DNA of 64,000 nucleotides from Sepioteuthis lessoniana (Eukaryota; Mollusca; Cephalopoda; Myopsida; Loliginidae): NCBI GenBank assembly GCA_963585895.1, contig OY757904.1, positions 21,768,793 through 21,832,792 on the forward strand, in the 5' to 3' direction. The notes below the pieces were generated by a model, which made no database searches, was not told the origin of the DNA, and was given only the letters and a program-made list of their open reading frames with translations. Of the stretch, positions 52,819 to 63,600 are shown in pieces. Within the stretch, counting starts at the first letter, position 1; the number at the start of each line of letters is the position of its first letter. A program made the position numbers and the translations under genes.

Positions 52819-53560
52819 TGTTATATTTTGACCTTCGGCCCGGCACAAAAATGCTATTCCAAGGTGATACACCGAAAGGAAGTGACACATTCCAATGGCC
52901 AGTAATCGAAAGAGATCGCGTGGGCGGATTAAGGCTTATGATATGGGACAAGGTGAAGGTCCCATTGTGCCATTACAGTCATGCACCGGAAGAGAGTAAC
53001 CTCTGAACTGCATGACAGTTATTTCCGCTTGATGACGATTAAACATTCGATTTCAAAGATCCAGTAGGCGACCGTGTGGGCGTTGAGTTATTATTTAACT
53101 CAGTTGAGTTTGGGTCCCAGAGCAGTTGCCAGCAGACTTCCAGACAGTAGAGACCAGATGTGGTAGGGAAGGCCACACCCGACCGAGGGGGCCCTCGGAA
53201 AAGCCCCGATGGAGTGGACCCCACGGCCCTGGTTGAGCATCAGGATATCAAGAAAGACACAACGTGACGGTCATAACAGTGGGGTCAAAATATGAAGTTT
53301 ATGTTCAGTGTCCAGCACCCTCTCACATGCAAACTTTGAGTAACTCTTTCGAGCCCTTGCAATAAAGTGAGAGGTAAATATGTTGTTAAAGAAGTCTTCT
53401 AGCGTCTTCCTTCCTGCATCTTAATTGTTACTGCGTGCGTCCTTTATTCATGCGTCTTTCTGCGTGCGTCTGTCTCTATTATTGAGTCGTTATGATACGG
53501 CAAATGAGTATATAACACACTATAAGCCAGAGTGTTTGCATTTGTTATGGTCCTAACAAT
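52819..53560 (+). mobile_element. LTR-L copy 2, solo-LTR candidate
   Basis: Starts TGTTATATTTTGACC directly after a repeat A1 piece. Contains CGGAAGTGACACATTCC-like and TTCCGCTTGATGACG blocks, a TATA-like TATTTAA (53092-53098), AATAAA (53361-53366), and ends near ATTTGTTATGGTCCTAACA. It is about 740 bp against about 570 bp for copy 1 without its SINE. Repeat A1 resumes at once on the right, though from an earlier point in the A1 sequence, so the flanks do not form a simple target site. Confidence 0.6.
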
Positions 53561-53940
53561 CGATCAAGTAGAACTAGTGTCCTGAGTATGACACTAAACT
53601 GTATCAGATGGTGAAGCTCCAGCCCTGGTGTTTCGGGGAATGTGGAGTACCTCTGAATGTCATTACTTCTAGGTCCATTATGAACCTGAGTAAGAATCAC
53701 ATCTATGGGTCAAATCGAACTGTTTAATCGTATAACTGTGTGCAAACAAATAGCCCATGTTAAATTGAATTGTTAGTGTTAGATAGCAATACTTGAAATT
53801 TGTTAATTGTGTGCAAACAAAAGTTTAGTACTAAACAGAATTATTTGTGTTAGATAATAATAATTGAAACCATTTAACTGCGTGCAAACAAATGAGCTCT
53901 GACTTGTTTAAAAATGTTGCCAACAAAGTATTTGTTTAAA
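53561..53940 (+). repeat. Repeat A1, 3' truncated
   Basis: AGTGTCCTGAGTATGACACT, TATCAGATGGTGAAGCTCCA, TTACTTCTAGGTCCATTATG, modules AACTGTGTGCAAACAAATAG and AACTGCGTGCAAACAAATGA. The T1 tail is absent. Confidence 0.7.
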
Positions 53941-54729
53941 AATGTTAATTGTAAAAATGAAAAATAATATCTTCAACGCTTAAAATTTTTTTTTCTTGAT
54001 TAAAAAATATGATATATAATATATTAAAATGATATGTTAATTAAGAATTTATTTTAGATTAAAAAAATAATAATAAGAATTTTTTTTCAAATCCCATTCT
54101 CGCCGGAAGCAATATGAGAACACCCAAATAAAAATTTTGATTATACCTCCGATGAAGGTTTTAACCAGAAATTAATTTATAATGAGACCAAGGAAGTGAT
54201 TTTTTTCTTTTTCGTTTTATATAAAAGGATTTTTTAGCTCTGCATATTGAGTGTTGATATATTCTTAATCCTAAATTAATTATACATCAATAATCGTTGA
54301 CATTGAGCACTCAAATTGGATACTCCTACTCTTTGGATTTCCTCCTCGGATTATATATATATATATATATAGTCACCCATAAATAAATACACTGCGAACA
54401 AATTTTCTTTCTATAATTCATTTTCTGGTAAAACAAATAAACCCGTATTCTATTATTTTAATAAAAACGAATATTATTATCTATTATCTATAACTAAACC
54501 CTACAACATTGCAACGTAATTTATGAATATATCAAAAGTAAAAAATTAGTACACTCATTTGTGTTTATGGAATTTTATTTTTCTTTGCAGAGGTATTGCA
54601 ACTTTTTCAATGCTGCAGAGTTTGATAATTAATAATGTCTAATAATATCCGTTTTGATGATAGAAAAATAAGATTTGTTTTCAAGAAAATCAACTTTACA
54701 TAGAAATTATAAGGTGTGTACTTATTTAT

Positions 54730-54780
<51 letters not shown>

Positions 54781-54846
54781 TCTTCTCTCACACACATACA
54801 CACACACACATATATACATATATAGTTCTCGGTATTAAAAAGTAAG
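53941..54846. other. Unassigned AT-rich interval
   Basis: No recognised gene. (TA)n at 54351-54371 and 54732-54778. Confidence 0.55.
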
Positions 54847-55092
54847 TAAAGTTGGCGATCTAAGTCTAGGGTAACCCGAAGGCTCCCCTTTTAATAGCTA
54901 CTACACCGAGGTATAGGGGAGGGGGCTACACCATTCCCTGGACTGCTCCACTTTACCCTGATATCCTTACCTAATAATTCTGAGTGTTAAGCAAGGCAAC
55001 ATCAAGTACCATTTTTTAAGTCTTTAGATTGACTCGACCTGGGATTGAACCGCGGTCTCCTGGACCATTGGCGAGCACTCTACTTATTAGGT
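54847..55092 (-). repeat. SINE-B copy
   Basis: Minus strand. B box GGTTCAATCCCAGG (complement of 55038-55051), A-box side in the complement of CTCTACTTATTAGGTCAC, body through TGAGTGTTAAGCAAGGCAAC, CTGCTCCACTTTACCCTGAT and AAAGTTGGCGATC. Closely matches the 25.86 kb copy. Confidence 0.85.
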
Positions 55093-55362
55093 CACGGTAT
55101 TAAATAACCCAAAATTCCATTAAATTCCTAATTAAATCATACAACTCACACAAATAGTATGACGATTACACACCCTCAAGGGATTTAATCAAGTTTAAAT
55201 CATGTCATATAAGCAATGGTTGGATTTGGAGGACTTATAAACCAACCAGAATACAGCTTGAACTTAACTGTTAAGCGTTATCAAATTATTTTACCTTTAT
55301 ATATTCACATGATATTTTGGTGGTCATAACAAAAAACGCCTTGTGCCATCTGTAACTACATA
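55093..55362. other. Unassigned flank of mariner
   Basis: No recognised feature; ends in the TA target dinucleotide at 55361-55362. Confidence 0.5.
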
Positions 55363-55779
55363 CGTGGTGCCTTCAATAAGTTTCCAGACTTTTTTGTACA
55401 GGGATCTAAAATTGTCGTAGACTCTTGAAAATTCAGTATGTTATTGCTATACATCTTATGAGATGACTGGCCATTTTTTGTGATTTCAAGTTCAAATGAA
55501 CAGCTACAGCAATAATTGGAATATATTGGAATTTTAAAAATGCAATCTGGACGTGAGGACACTTTAGAAGAACCATATACAATAAAATTCTGTTTTAAAC
55601 TTGGAAAAAATGTCACAGAAACGTATGGAATGCTTCAGATTGCTTTTCGATCATCTTGCAGGAATCGAGCATCAGTCTTTGAGTAGCATAAGAGATTCAA
55701 GGAAGGCAGGCAGTCTGTGAGTGATGATGAGAGGTGTGTAGGAGTAAGGAAGTCAATATACCAGAGTTGATTGGCCAAA

Positions 55780-55797
55780 GGGTTAGGGTTAGGGTTA
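55780..55797 (+). repeat. Interstitial telomeric repeat, three GGGTTA units
   Basis: Three perfect GGGTTA units, the TTAGGG-type animal telomere motif, lie exactly between the N-terminal and C-terminal remnants of the mariner gene. Confidence 0.9.
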
Positions 55798-55927
55798 CTA
55801 TGTTGAGGTTTTAAGGGAGTTCAGCAAGAGATTCCGTCGGAAGAGGCCAGCACTCTTCAAATCGGGTCAGTGGCATTTCCACCAAGACAATGCACCAGTC
55901 CACAACTCCATCCTTGTCACAGACTAT

Positions 55928-56176
55928 TTGACCAAGATGGGTATCAAGACAGTTCCTTACCCTCCCTATAGTCCAGACCTTGCTCCCTGTGACTTTTGCT
56001 TATTCCCTAAGCTCAAGGAAAACCTTAGAGACTGTCGTTATGAGAAGATGAAAGAGACTGTGACGAAGGTCATTGACACGCTCACACAAGAGGACTTCCA
56101 TGGAGCCTTCCAGAAGTTGTTGGAACGGTACAACACGTGCATTGCAGCCGGAGGAGATTACTTTGAAGGGGACTAG
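55928..56176 (+). pseudogene. Mariner transposase C-terminal frame
   Basis: 82-codon open frame within the mariner. It contains YPPYSPDLAPCDFCLFPKLK, the last catalytic Asp of the D,D34D triad, followed by MKETVTKVIDTLTQEDFHGA and RYNTCIAAGGDYFEGD. The same frame is open upstream into HQDNAPVHNS (about 55880). Its ATG is internal, and no catalytic core is complete, so no active transposase is expected. Confidence 0.9.
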
Positions 56177-56247
56177 AGTTTCATGCGTGTACTATCAATA
56201 AAAGTGCCCAAATGAAAAAAGTCTGGAAACTTATTTAATGATCCTCG

Positions 56248-56864
56248 TATTACTAAAAGAGAGAAAAAGGCAATTGTATATAATGCTTTATTCTTTTTTA
56301 ATTATTTTTATCTTTTATGTACAGAGAAATATTACCATAATTAATTGTGTATAATACGAACCTCTCACAATTTCGTGAAAAAATAAATTCTGGAGTATAA
56401 TGATACTTACTGATTTTTTGAAATTTATAGCGACTTAATTTATATAAAATTAAACATTTGTTCCACATTTTTCCGGTTTGTATCGATTAAAAATAAGAAT
56501 TTATCTAGTTTATATTATATTTCGAAATACAAAATCTTTAGAGTTAAGGCAAGGACGTATTCACATGAAAATGTTATAAAGTTCACAGTAGATGAAACAA
56601 ATTGTAAACAAACACGTATTCCAGTGGTTATTTCTCTGTAGCGGAAATAAAACAGAAAAGTTAGTCACACATGAAGTTAGTTTGAACCAGAGATAAAACT
56701 TATTTTCGGTCATGCTGTCTTGAATATGGCGACGAACGTGATAAAAAAAAAAGGTACGTCAAGATGCGACAGAAATACCTCCCTTATTTTAACCTATCCC
56801 CTGGGTGTTGCAAATAAACTTTAGTAAGTGGTAAAAATAACTCTCTTTGGCTAAAGTTTTATAT
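56248..56864. other. Unassigned AT-rich sequence
   Basis: No recognised feature. Confidence 0.5.
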
Positions 56865-57165
56865 TTTTTTTAATGTTTTTATATTTTGTTATATTTTTAT
56901 ATTTTTTTATATTTTTATATTTTTTATGTTTTTATATTCTTTTTATATTTTTATATTTTTTTATATTGTTATATCTTTATATTTTTTATATTTTTATATT
57001 TTTATATTTTTATATTCTTATTTTTTCATATTTTTATATTTTTATATTTTTTATATTTTTATATTTTTTTATATTTCTATATTTTTATATTTTTTATATT
57101 TTTATATTTTTATATTTTTTATATTTTTATATTTTTTTATGTTTTTATATTTTTTTTCAGATCTA
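56865..57165. repeat. T/A minisatellite of TATTTTTATATTTTT type
   Basis: Irregular 11-13 bp units of TATTTTTATATTTTT repeat for about 300 bp. All three plus-strand frames are open and Phe/Tyr/Ile-rich (up to 114 codons), a composition artefact. Confidence 0.9.
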
Positions 57166-57432
57166 TTACAAACATGGCTCTGACAGGTGCACACCATTCG
57201 TTTGCTTTTGAAACGTTTTTTTTTTTTTAACTAGTGCATCTCTACACAGAGAGCTTTTCGTGCTCATTTCAAGTTACGTCGGAATGATGCTGTTCCGGAT
57301 AGAAACTCGAGATTGCCATGGGTTGAAAATTTCAAAATCATTGAAAAAGAAAGCCACATGAAAGAATTAAAGGCAGAAACACCACTAGACATTTTACACT
57401 TGGTCCTTTTTGGTCAACCTTTAAAAATAGGG
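57166..57432. other. Unassigned sequence
   Basis: No recognised feature. Confidence 0.5.
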
Positions 57433-57660
57433 CTGGAGGGAGTCCTCGTGCCGTAATGGCTAAAGTGCTGGACTGTGAGATCGTAGTATGCGAGTTCGAA
57501 CTCCAGTCACACTATTATATTCACTTTCGGACTAATGCCCTTCGGAAAGGTATGAACCCTTTTATCTTCCCAGCTATACTCTAAATAGTACCTCTACTGT
57601 TCTTCTAAAAAGATGGTATTAGCAGTAAATAACCCATGAATGTTATTATGCCATTAAAAA
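57433..57660 (+). repeat. Chimeric SINE: SINE-A head with T1 hairpin tail
   Basis: The head CGTGCCGTAATGGCTAAAGT (A-box region), box B GAGTTCGAACTCC (57492-57504) and body ACTAATGCCCTTCGGAAAGG match SINE-A, but after AGCTATACTCTAAATAGTA it changes to TTCTTCTAAAAAGATGG and AGCAGTAAATAACCC...TTATGCCATTAAAAAC, the T1-type tail of repeat A1. Two families thus share a promoter half but have different 3' ends. Confidence 0.75.
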
Positions 57661-57969
57661 CAAAGAAACAAACCATGATCATAACTAATCGTATCTGAAG
57701 AACAGAAAAATGAGGCGTTAATTAAACAGATCAACTATTGCCACTTGCCTAAGTACACTCGGACCACAAAGATGACAGTTTAAAATGTGTGAAGTATTTC
57801 TACCGCACACTGTTTTTATTCCTCGTGTATAATACGCACCCTTAAGTTTTAGGCTTTAAAATCTGGAAAAAGCGCGTATTATGCACGAATAACTACGGTA
57901 TATGGTTCAGCTCCACAAGCCAGGCCAACATTTCAAAATACTTTCATGATTTTTCGGACATCCTATATA
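57661..57969. other. Unassigned sequence
   Basis: No recognised feature. Confidence 0.5.
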
Positions 57970-58345
57970 TTTTCTGTTAAGTATCAACAACAAAAAAGTG
58001 AACTTGTCGAATTGTGAACTTTGCTGTTCCGACTGACCATAGAGTAAAATTGAAAGAAAGCGAAAGAAAGATAAGTACCTCGACCTTGCTCGAAAATTGA
58101 AAAAACTGTGGAACATAAAAGTGACGGTGATACTAATTGTAATTGGTGCTCTTGGTACAGTCTCCAAAGAATTGGTACAAGGCCTGGAGGACTTGGAAAT
58201 AAGAGGACGAGTGGAGACCATCCAAACTAGATCATTGTTGAGATCGGCCAGAATACTGAGTAGAGTTCTGGAAACTTGAGGAGACTTGCTGCCACTCAAA
58301 CGCCTGTGAAAGTCTATCAGCTAATGCTGATGTGAAAAACTCTCA
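57970..58345 (+). pseudogene. LINE-R 3' fragment
   Basis: Plus strand: FAVPTDHRVKLKESERK-like sequence encoded around 58020-58065, then KKLWNIKVTVILIVIGALGT, ELVQGLEDLEIRGRVETIQT, LLRSARILSRVLET (stop at 58277-58279). The 3' UTR (GCTAATGCTGATGTGAAAAA, CTCTCAAGAG) runs to about 58345. The 60-codon frame 58097-58279 is the least broken LINE-R C-terminus here. Confidence 0.85.
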
Positions 58346-59324
58346 AGAGAAAATAATGCTAATCTACACCCATCTAAAAAAAAACCCCAAAAAACAAAAA
58401 AAAAAACAAAAAACAAAAGAGAAAAATAAAAAAGGAAAAAAAAAAAAAAGAGAAACGGGAGCCATCTTCTGTCATAATTCCAAATGAATTACATGAATTA
58501 TGAATTATTATGAATTATGAATTATTATGAATTATTATGGTATATATACCATAATAATTGCAAAATCAGTCATACAGAAAGTTTTGAATTACAAAAAGTT
58601 AAATAAGAATATGATTTTCGGAGTTATATATATATATATATATGATATGAATTTACCATATCGTCGCAAGTGTTAGCTATCGCAGCTTTATTTGGAAGCC
58701 GATGTTAAACATTTATATACAAAAGTCAGATTATAAAAACATTCTCATTGTTTTCAGCTCTTTTTTTCTATAAAAATATTCAATTATTTTACGCTACCAT
58801 TGGGAAATTGAAAGGATTAATGACACCCATCCCAAATATCAAACTTCTAACCTCCCTTTTTCCTGATGTTTTTCGACAAAAGATTAATCATCTTGACCTC
58901 GTCCTCTGGGCGAATGAGGGCCAATTGCTTTTGATCCTACCTTCTGTGTCGGACTCAATTTGTCTCACGTGGGGGACGCACTGACATTAAGTTGTCATCA
59001 GCCGTGAACTTTGCGCCCTGAGAACATAGCTGAACCCCAGATTTTTAAGTCCATATGTAGTTTCAGTATTGGAACTCTATAGCACATGGCAGTACATTTG
59101 TACAAATAAATCCTAACATTGAAAATGAAAACTATTGGATTAGTTCGTTTTCTTTTCTTTTTTTTTTTTTAATCTAGATTTAGATCTAATTTTATCACGT
59201 TATTTCTTAGCCTTTTAGCTATGTGGATATTTCCAGTTTCAATTTCCTGTTCAAATATTCCCATATGGAATTGATCGAATTTCCTTCGTTACTTATTGGA
59301 AAGCTGTTTTTTTTCACCCTGTCG
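58346..59324. other. Unassigned sequence with A-rich run and AT palindrome
   Basis: A-rich simple sequence at 58375-58455. A perfect palindrome ATTATTATGGTATATATACC plus its completion is centred near 58544. (TA)n at 58625-58641. The 78-codon frame at 58748-58984 has no family signature. Confidence 0.5.
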
Positions 59325-59530
59325 GTCATGTTCAGAATACACTGACTGTATCCCATGCAGAGGGGTAAAACCCTCACCGAAAGTGGCGTCCTGTGTATAA
59401 CACTGAAGTACATCTGATGGTAAGGGTCCTATTTTGGAGATCTGTGAAGAGTGGGGTACCCCTTCATTGCCATTATTCCCAGATCCATTCTGATCTGGAG
59501 TGATTGTACATAATAAGGTCCCATTTAGGA
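59325..59530 (+). repeat. Repeat A2, 5' part
   Basis: TTCAGAATACACTGACTGTA, GCAGAGGGGTAAAACCCTCA, CATCTGATGGTAAGGGTCCT, TTGGAGATCTGTGAAGAGTG and TCATTGCCATTATTCCCAGA. Confidence 0.7.
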
Positions 59531-59600
59531 TGGTTGGTTGGTTGGATTTTATGGCGTATCAACCTTTGTAGGTTATTTAACGCCAATTCTATCTATATGT
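59531..59600 (-). repeat. T1 hairpin tail (reverse) next to LINE-Y
   Basis: TTTTATGGCGTATCAACC and TTTGTAGGTTATTTAACGCC are the reverse of the T1 tail. It lies just beyond the (ATG)n end of the LINE-Y copy at 59609 in the same orientation. Confidence 0.7.
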
Positions 59601-59608
59601 ATATACAT

Positions 59609-60741
59609 CATCATCATCATCATATCGTGCTGGCAGCACGGATATCCCTGACCCTCTCTCGCCACTCCTCCCTATCGTTCATCGCCCTAGGTAGGTCTTC
59701 AGGACAACAACCTGTATCCTCACATAGCTGCTGAATGTACGTTCGTGCTGGTCGTCCTGCTTTTGCGCGGCCGTGTGTGGGGATCCATAAGAGTACATCT
59801 CTTATGAGTTCATCTCTGCTTCTCCAGCAATGTCCTGCATGTCTGGTTCGCCTAACTTGAATAGTTTTCGTGATAGGGGGCAGGTGGCCGTACAGTTGGT
59901 GTCTTGTGGGGTGTTGCTGCCAGGACTTGTTCAGGATTGCACGCAGCATTCTTGTGTAATTGCCATCTAGTTTCTTCTCCAGCCGTTTTGTTAGCGTCCA
60001 TGTAGTGCATCCATATAGCAGTATCGATGTGACCGCTGCCTGGAAGAAACTGCGTTTCATTTTATCGGTTAGGTCTGATTTCCATATAGTCGATAGCCTA
60101 TTGATAGCTGTCCATGCTTTCGTTAACCTCGTTTCGATGTCCTTTTCGGTTGATTCGACGCTGCTTCCTAGGTACGTGAATTTGTCTACTAGTTTAAGAG
60201 GGGTTCCTTCTAGAGTGGAGATGTCCCCCGCTCGGTTATAGCACATATATTCCGTTTTGTGTGCATTAACATGGAGGCCTATGCTTGCTGCTGCTCGTTC
60301 CAGGCTATGCAGAAGTGTTTCGGCTTGGTCAGGTGTATTTGCCAGTATCGCTATGTCATCGGCGTAGTCGGCGTCGGTAATTGTTGTTGCGGGGTATCTT
60401 CTGCTTCTTTTCTTCGTCAGTTCGAAGCCATTCTCTTTGATTTTGTCAATCGATGTTCTAAGTACGTAGTCTAGACAAATGATAAAGAGATACGGAGCCA
60501 GCGTGTCCCCTTGTAGTACTCCTGCTACAATGTCGAAGTATTCTGTGTCTCCATCTGGTGATCGTACTTTTACTTTAGTGTTTCTATAGAGAATCGTTAT
60601 TGCCGCTACACTTTCATTAGGTATGCCGTACGCTAGTAGGATTTGTTCCATCTTTCCTCTGTGAATGGAGTCGAAAGCCTTGGTAAAGTCGACAAATATT
60701 AATGTCGCTTGTAGGTTCTTTATGTATATACATTCAACCAA
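59609..60741 (-). pseudogene. LINE-Y reverse transcriptase, best copy (373 codons, 5' truncated)
   Basis: A single open minus-strand frame (60741-59620) encodes the catalytic half of a non-LTR reverse transcriptase. Motif A is FVDFTKAFD (residues 16-24). Motif B is QGDTLAPYLF (77-86). The active-site box is DYADDI (125-130, YADD). Motif D region KTEYM is at about 162-166, and FTYLGSSV (188-195) precedes thumb-like sequence. The C-terminal region (about 225-373) is KMKRSFFQAAVTSILLYGCT...RRTRHAGHCWRSRDELIR, without an RNase H signature. The frame has no stop or frameshift, but everything upstream of motif A (endonuclease, RT N-terminus) is missing and the ATG at 60741 lies near the truncation junction, so it is not a complete gene. 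The 3' end is an (ATG)n tail. Clade not assigned. It is probably a young insertion, because the frame is intact. Confidence 0.92.
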
Positions 60742-60784
60742 AAATTTCAGAACGAATACTTAGTAGGTAAAAATTTCTATAAGC

Positions 60785-61095
60785 AGGATTTCATTTGTTT
60801 GCATATGATTAACCAGTTTTAATTCGTCGTATTTTTTCGTACAACCATGTCTCTTGCAAGAAGGACAGAACGTCATCTATTTTGGCGTTTTCGAACAATT
60901 CAGTTAGACTAATCACTTTGAAAAATCGCTTTCTGATGACAGCAAAAGTTCTGCATTCTATAAGAATGTGCTTAACCGCGCAAATTGTCTGACAGGTCAA
61001 ACACTGCGGTTGTGGTCCCTATTGCAGTATGAAAGTGTGAGTAAGCCTTGTATGACCAATGCGCAATCGGGATATAACGACTTATTCTCTTTAGG
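60785..61095 (-). pseudogene. LINE-J ORF2 C-terminus (RNase H tail and zinc-like motif)
   Basis: Minus strand: RIGHTRLTHTFILQ, a TAG stop, then GPQPQCLTCQTICAVKHILI and ECRTFAVIRKRFFKVISLTE, ELFENAKIDDVLSFLQETWL, stop. RIGHTRLTH followed by C-x2-C...H-x4-C is the usual C-terminus of Jockey/CR1-type LINEs with RNase H. It is a distinct family from LINE-Y and LINE-R. The internal stop shows it is dead. Only this 300 bp piece is present. Confidence 0.8.
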
Positions 61096-61104
61096 AGAAA
61101 ACAG

Positions 61105-61275
61105 ATGTGTTTAAAATAATTTGAATTCAATTGGACCATGTGCAAAAAAAAAAAAAGCTCTTATGAAAGTAGACAAAAAATGTAAATATAAACACACCAT
61201 AAAACAATTTTCTAACGGCTAGACACAAAATAACTCTAGACGGGTTGATATGCCGTTAAAATCAGTCAATAATTT
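61105..61275 (+). repeat. Repeat A2 3' end with T2 tail
   Basis: TTCAATTGGACCATGTGCAA, ATGTAAATATAAACACACCA, and tail AAAATAACTCTAGACGGGTT...GATATGCCGTTAAAATCAGT. Confidence 0.7.
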
Positions 61276-61389
61276 TATGAAAAAACTACACCCGAATTTC
61301 ACAAACATTTTATTTAATGCACTCCTTGTATCCTCATTTTATTTCCATTCCCCTCCAAATAAATTTTTACTTCTACCCTGTTGGCGGGG

Positions 61390-61785
61390 CTTAGAAAACA
61401 CTAACTTTACTCCCTGCAGGGGAGTAAGACATCCTCTAAAAAGGGGTGTCCTGCGTATGACACAAAACTGAATCTAGTGGTGATGCTCTTGTTCTGGAGA
61501 TCTGTGGAGTGTTGAGTAGCCTTTCATTGTCATTACTCTCAAATCCACCCCGACCTAGAATGGTAGTACTTGTTAGCGTCTCATCCACGGGTTAAATAGA
61601 TGTTTGCAAATTATCTAGATTAGATCGAAACACTTGATATATAATCTTACTCAGAAATATCTTAAGTAACAACTACACAGGAAATATAAATATGAACGTA
61701 CAATGAACGTGATTTTCTCACTTCTAAGCATAAAATAATCCCTGACGGATTGACGTGTCATTAAAATCAATCAATCAGTCAAACA
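61390..61785 (+). repeat. Repeat A2 with T2 tail
   Basis: CTTTACTCCCTGCAGGGGAG, AAAAAGGGGTGTCCTGCGTA, TTCTGGAGATCTGTGGAGTG, ATGGTAGTACTTGTTAGCGT, then the tail GCATAAAATAATCCCTGACG, GATTGACGTGTCATTAAAAT and (AATC)n. Confidence 0.75.
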
Positions 61786-62039
61786 GCACTTTTAATTCCT
61801 GAATTATTTTTAATTAGAAGGATTATTCAGGTGGACACTGAGGAGATCACAAATATTTGGTTGCAGGTTGTTGAGTTTGGGCTGAAAATCACTACTTACT
61901 AGGTACATTGGATCATATGACAACACCCACACGATGATATACCTGGCACTGACACTGACCCCAGTGACAAGTTTACCGGCTTAATCTAGTTTGCCATACA
62001 CCCTCAGTGGTACATTTACTAGTCTGGGGAATCTCCTTT
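61786..62039. other. Unassigned spacer
   Basis: No recognised feature. Confidence 0.5.
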
Positions 62040-62798
62040 TAATCATCATCATCACGTCGCGCCATCAGCACGGATATCCCTGACCCTTTCTCGCCACCCT
62101 TCTCTATCGTCCATTGCTTCCGGTAGGTCTTCGGGGCGACATCCCGTATCGGCACAGAGCTGTTGTATGTAGGTTCTAGCTGGTTGTTCTGACTTTGTTC
62201 GTCCATGTGAAGGAATCCACAGGAGCACATCACTTATGAGTTCGTCCTTACTTCTCCAGCAGTGTCCCGCATGTCTGGTTCGTCTAACTTTGGTAGTTTT
62301 CGTGTTGGGTGATAAGTGGCCGAACAGCTGCTGCTTTGTGGTGTGCTGCCTCCATGATTTGTTCAATATTGCTCGCAGCATTCTTGTGCTTTTTCTCTAT
62401 ACGTCAAGTTTGCGTCCATATTGTGCATCAATATAGCAGTATCGACACGACTGCTGCTTGGAAGAAACTGCGTTTTATTTTATCGGTCAGGTCTGACTTC
62501 CATATGACTGATAGCTTATCGATAGCAGTCCATGCCATTGCTAGTCGCGTGTTGATGTCTGTCTCGGTTGATGAGACACAGCTTCCTAGGTAGGTGAAAT
62601 TGTTTACTAGTTTCAGAGAGCTACCGTTTACTGTGGAGATGTCACCTGTTTGATTAAAACACATATATTCCGTCTTGTGTGCATTGACATAGAGGGAGGC
62701 CTATGCCTGCAGCTGCTCGTTCCAGTCTATGTAGCAGGGTTTCGGCTTAGGCGAGTGCATTTGCCAGAAGCGCTATGTCATCGGCGTAGTCTGCGTGT
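62040..62798 (-). pseudogene. LINE-Y fragment: YADD region to 3' end
   Basis: Minus strand, 5' truncated at about 62798 within the YADD box (YADDIALLANAL readable). A small insertion near 62690 causes a frameshift. Frame 62664-62428 has MCFNQTGDISTVNGSSLKLV, NFTYLGSCVSSTETDINTRL and KIKRSFFQAAVVSILLY. A second shift leads into 62381-62052 with LRAILNKSWRQHTTKQQLFG, VRRTRHAGHCWRSKDELISD and RVRDIRADGAT. The tail is (GAT)n. It belongs to a different subfamily from the 59.6 kb copy (DKIKR, VSILLY, CADTGC). Confidence 0.9.
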
Positions 62799-63404
62799 TA
62801 AACTTAGAAAATACTAAGTATATCCACTCCAAGACAGAGTTCAAAAGCTGGTTAGTAATATATTGTCTTTTACTATATTGTCATTTATGCATGAATTATC
62901 TCATTTATTTTTCTTTGTAAAATCACTGCTGTATACTATCAATGTCTTAAATGCATAGACAATTTACTGTAATTCCAAATCAAAATTGAACCTGGTCAAG
63001 AGAATCAAACACTATTGGAATGTATTAGAACTTAAAACCCTAGGTTAGAATAAGGATAAAATTATTTATTGAATCCCGTGTCAGTGTCGAAATATTCTGT
63101 ATAAAGGAAAGAAAAAAAAAAAAAATTCAAATCTATGGGAAGCAGCATGGTGGACGTAAAGGCAAGCGGATAAACCCTCTGACGGCTCAACACGATGCCT
63201 AATCAGGTCCTGGGCGTATGAATCCTACTGATCAACGGCTTGGATCGAATAGTTCAATCGGGGAACTACTGCTGGCTTCTGTAGATGAGAATAAAAACAG
63301 CCATCGAAAGATTACCATCTTCTTTTAAAGACTTCTCAAAACAATACAAATTCCAGCTAATCGGGGAGGTAGCATTCAAAGGGTGAAGTGAAGATCCGAA
63401 TCTT
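62799..63404. other. Unassigned sequence
   Basis: No recognised gene. A GC-richer block at 63125-63390 may be an unknown SINE (TGGTGGACGTAAAGGCAAGC; no convincing A/B box pair). Confidence 0.45.
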
Positions 63405-63600
63405 TTTATTGATACTAACTTAATTTTAATCTATTTACATTAATTTAATTCTAATTCAATACTAATTTTTTAATACTAATTCACTTTTAATTTAATACTA
63501 ATTTGATTTAATTTATTAATACTAGTCTAATTTTATTTTTGTACTAATTTGATTCTAATTTAAAATTAATATGATTTAATTTATAAATACTATTTTTAAC
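63405..63600. repeat. AT-rich minisatellite (TAATTTAATACTAATTTGAT type)
   Basis: Irregular units built from AATACTAATTTGATT and TAATTTAAT words. The same repeat resumes at 63965 and runs off the window. Confidence 0.8.

Larger units (their letters stand above)
55363..56247 (+). mobile_element. Internally deleted mariner transposon (D,D34D)
   Basis: Terminal inverted repeats of about 33 bp (AATAAGTTTCCAGACTTTTT at the left; its complement near 56213-56232 at the right), outer ends CGTGG... and ...CCTCG, each next to a TA. The 885 bp element keeps the transposase start (from 55541: MQSGREDTLEEPYTIKFCFK, GKNVTETYGMLQIAF, with a stop after ASVFE) and the C-terminal third: HQDNAPVHNS with its catalytic Asp, then PYSPDLAPCD with the third Asp 34 residues later, ending GGDYFEGD at 56174. 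The middle of the gene is missing; mariners are usually about 1.3 kb. Non-autonomous and dead. Telomeric repeats sit at the deletion point. Confidence 0.95.

Noticed and set aside
55741-55800. Chromosome end or telomere-proximal position
   Set aside because: Only three TTAGGG-type units, flanked on both sides by mariner sequence; an interstitial scar.
56873-57230. Three overlapping Phe/Tyr/Ile-rich ORFs (85-114 codons)
   Set aside because: All come from a T/A minisatellite that lacks stops in several frames at once.
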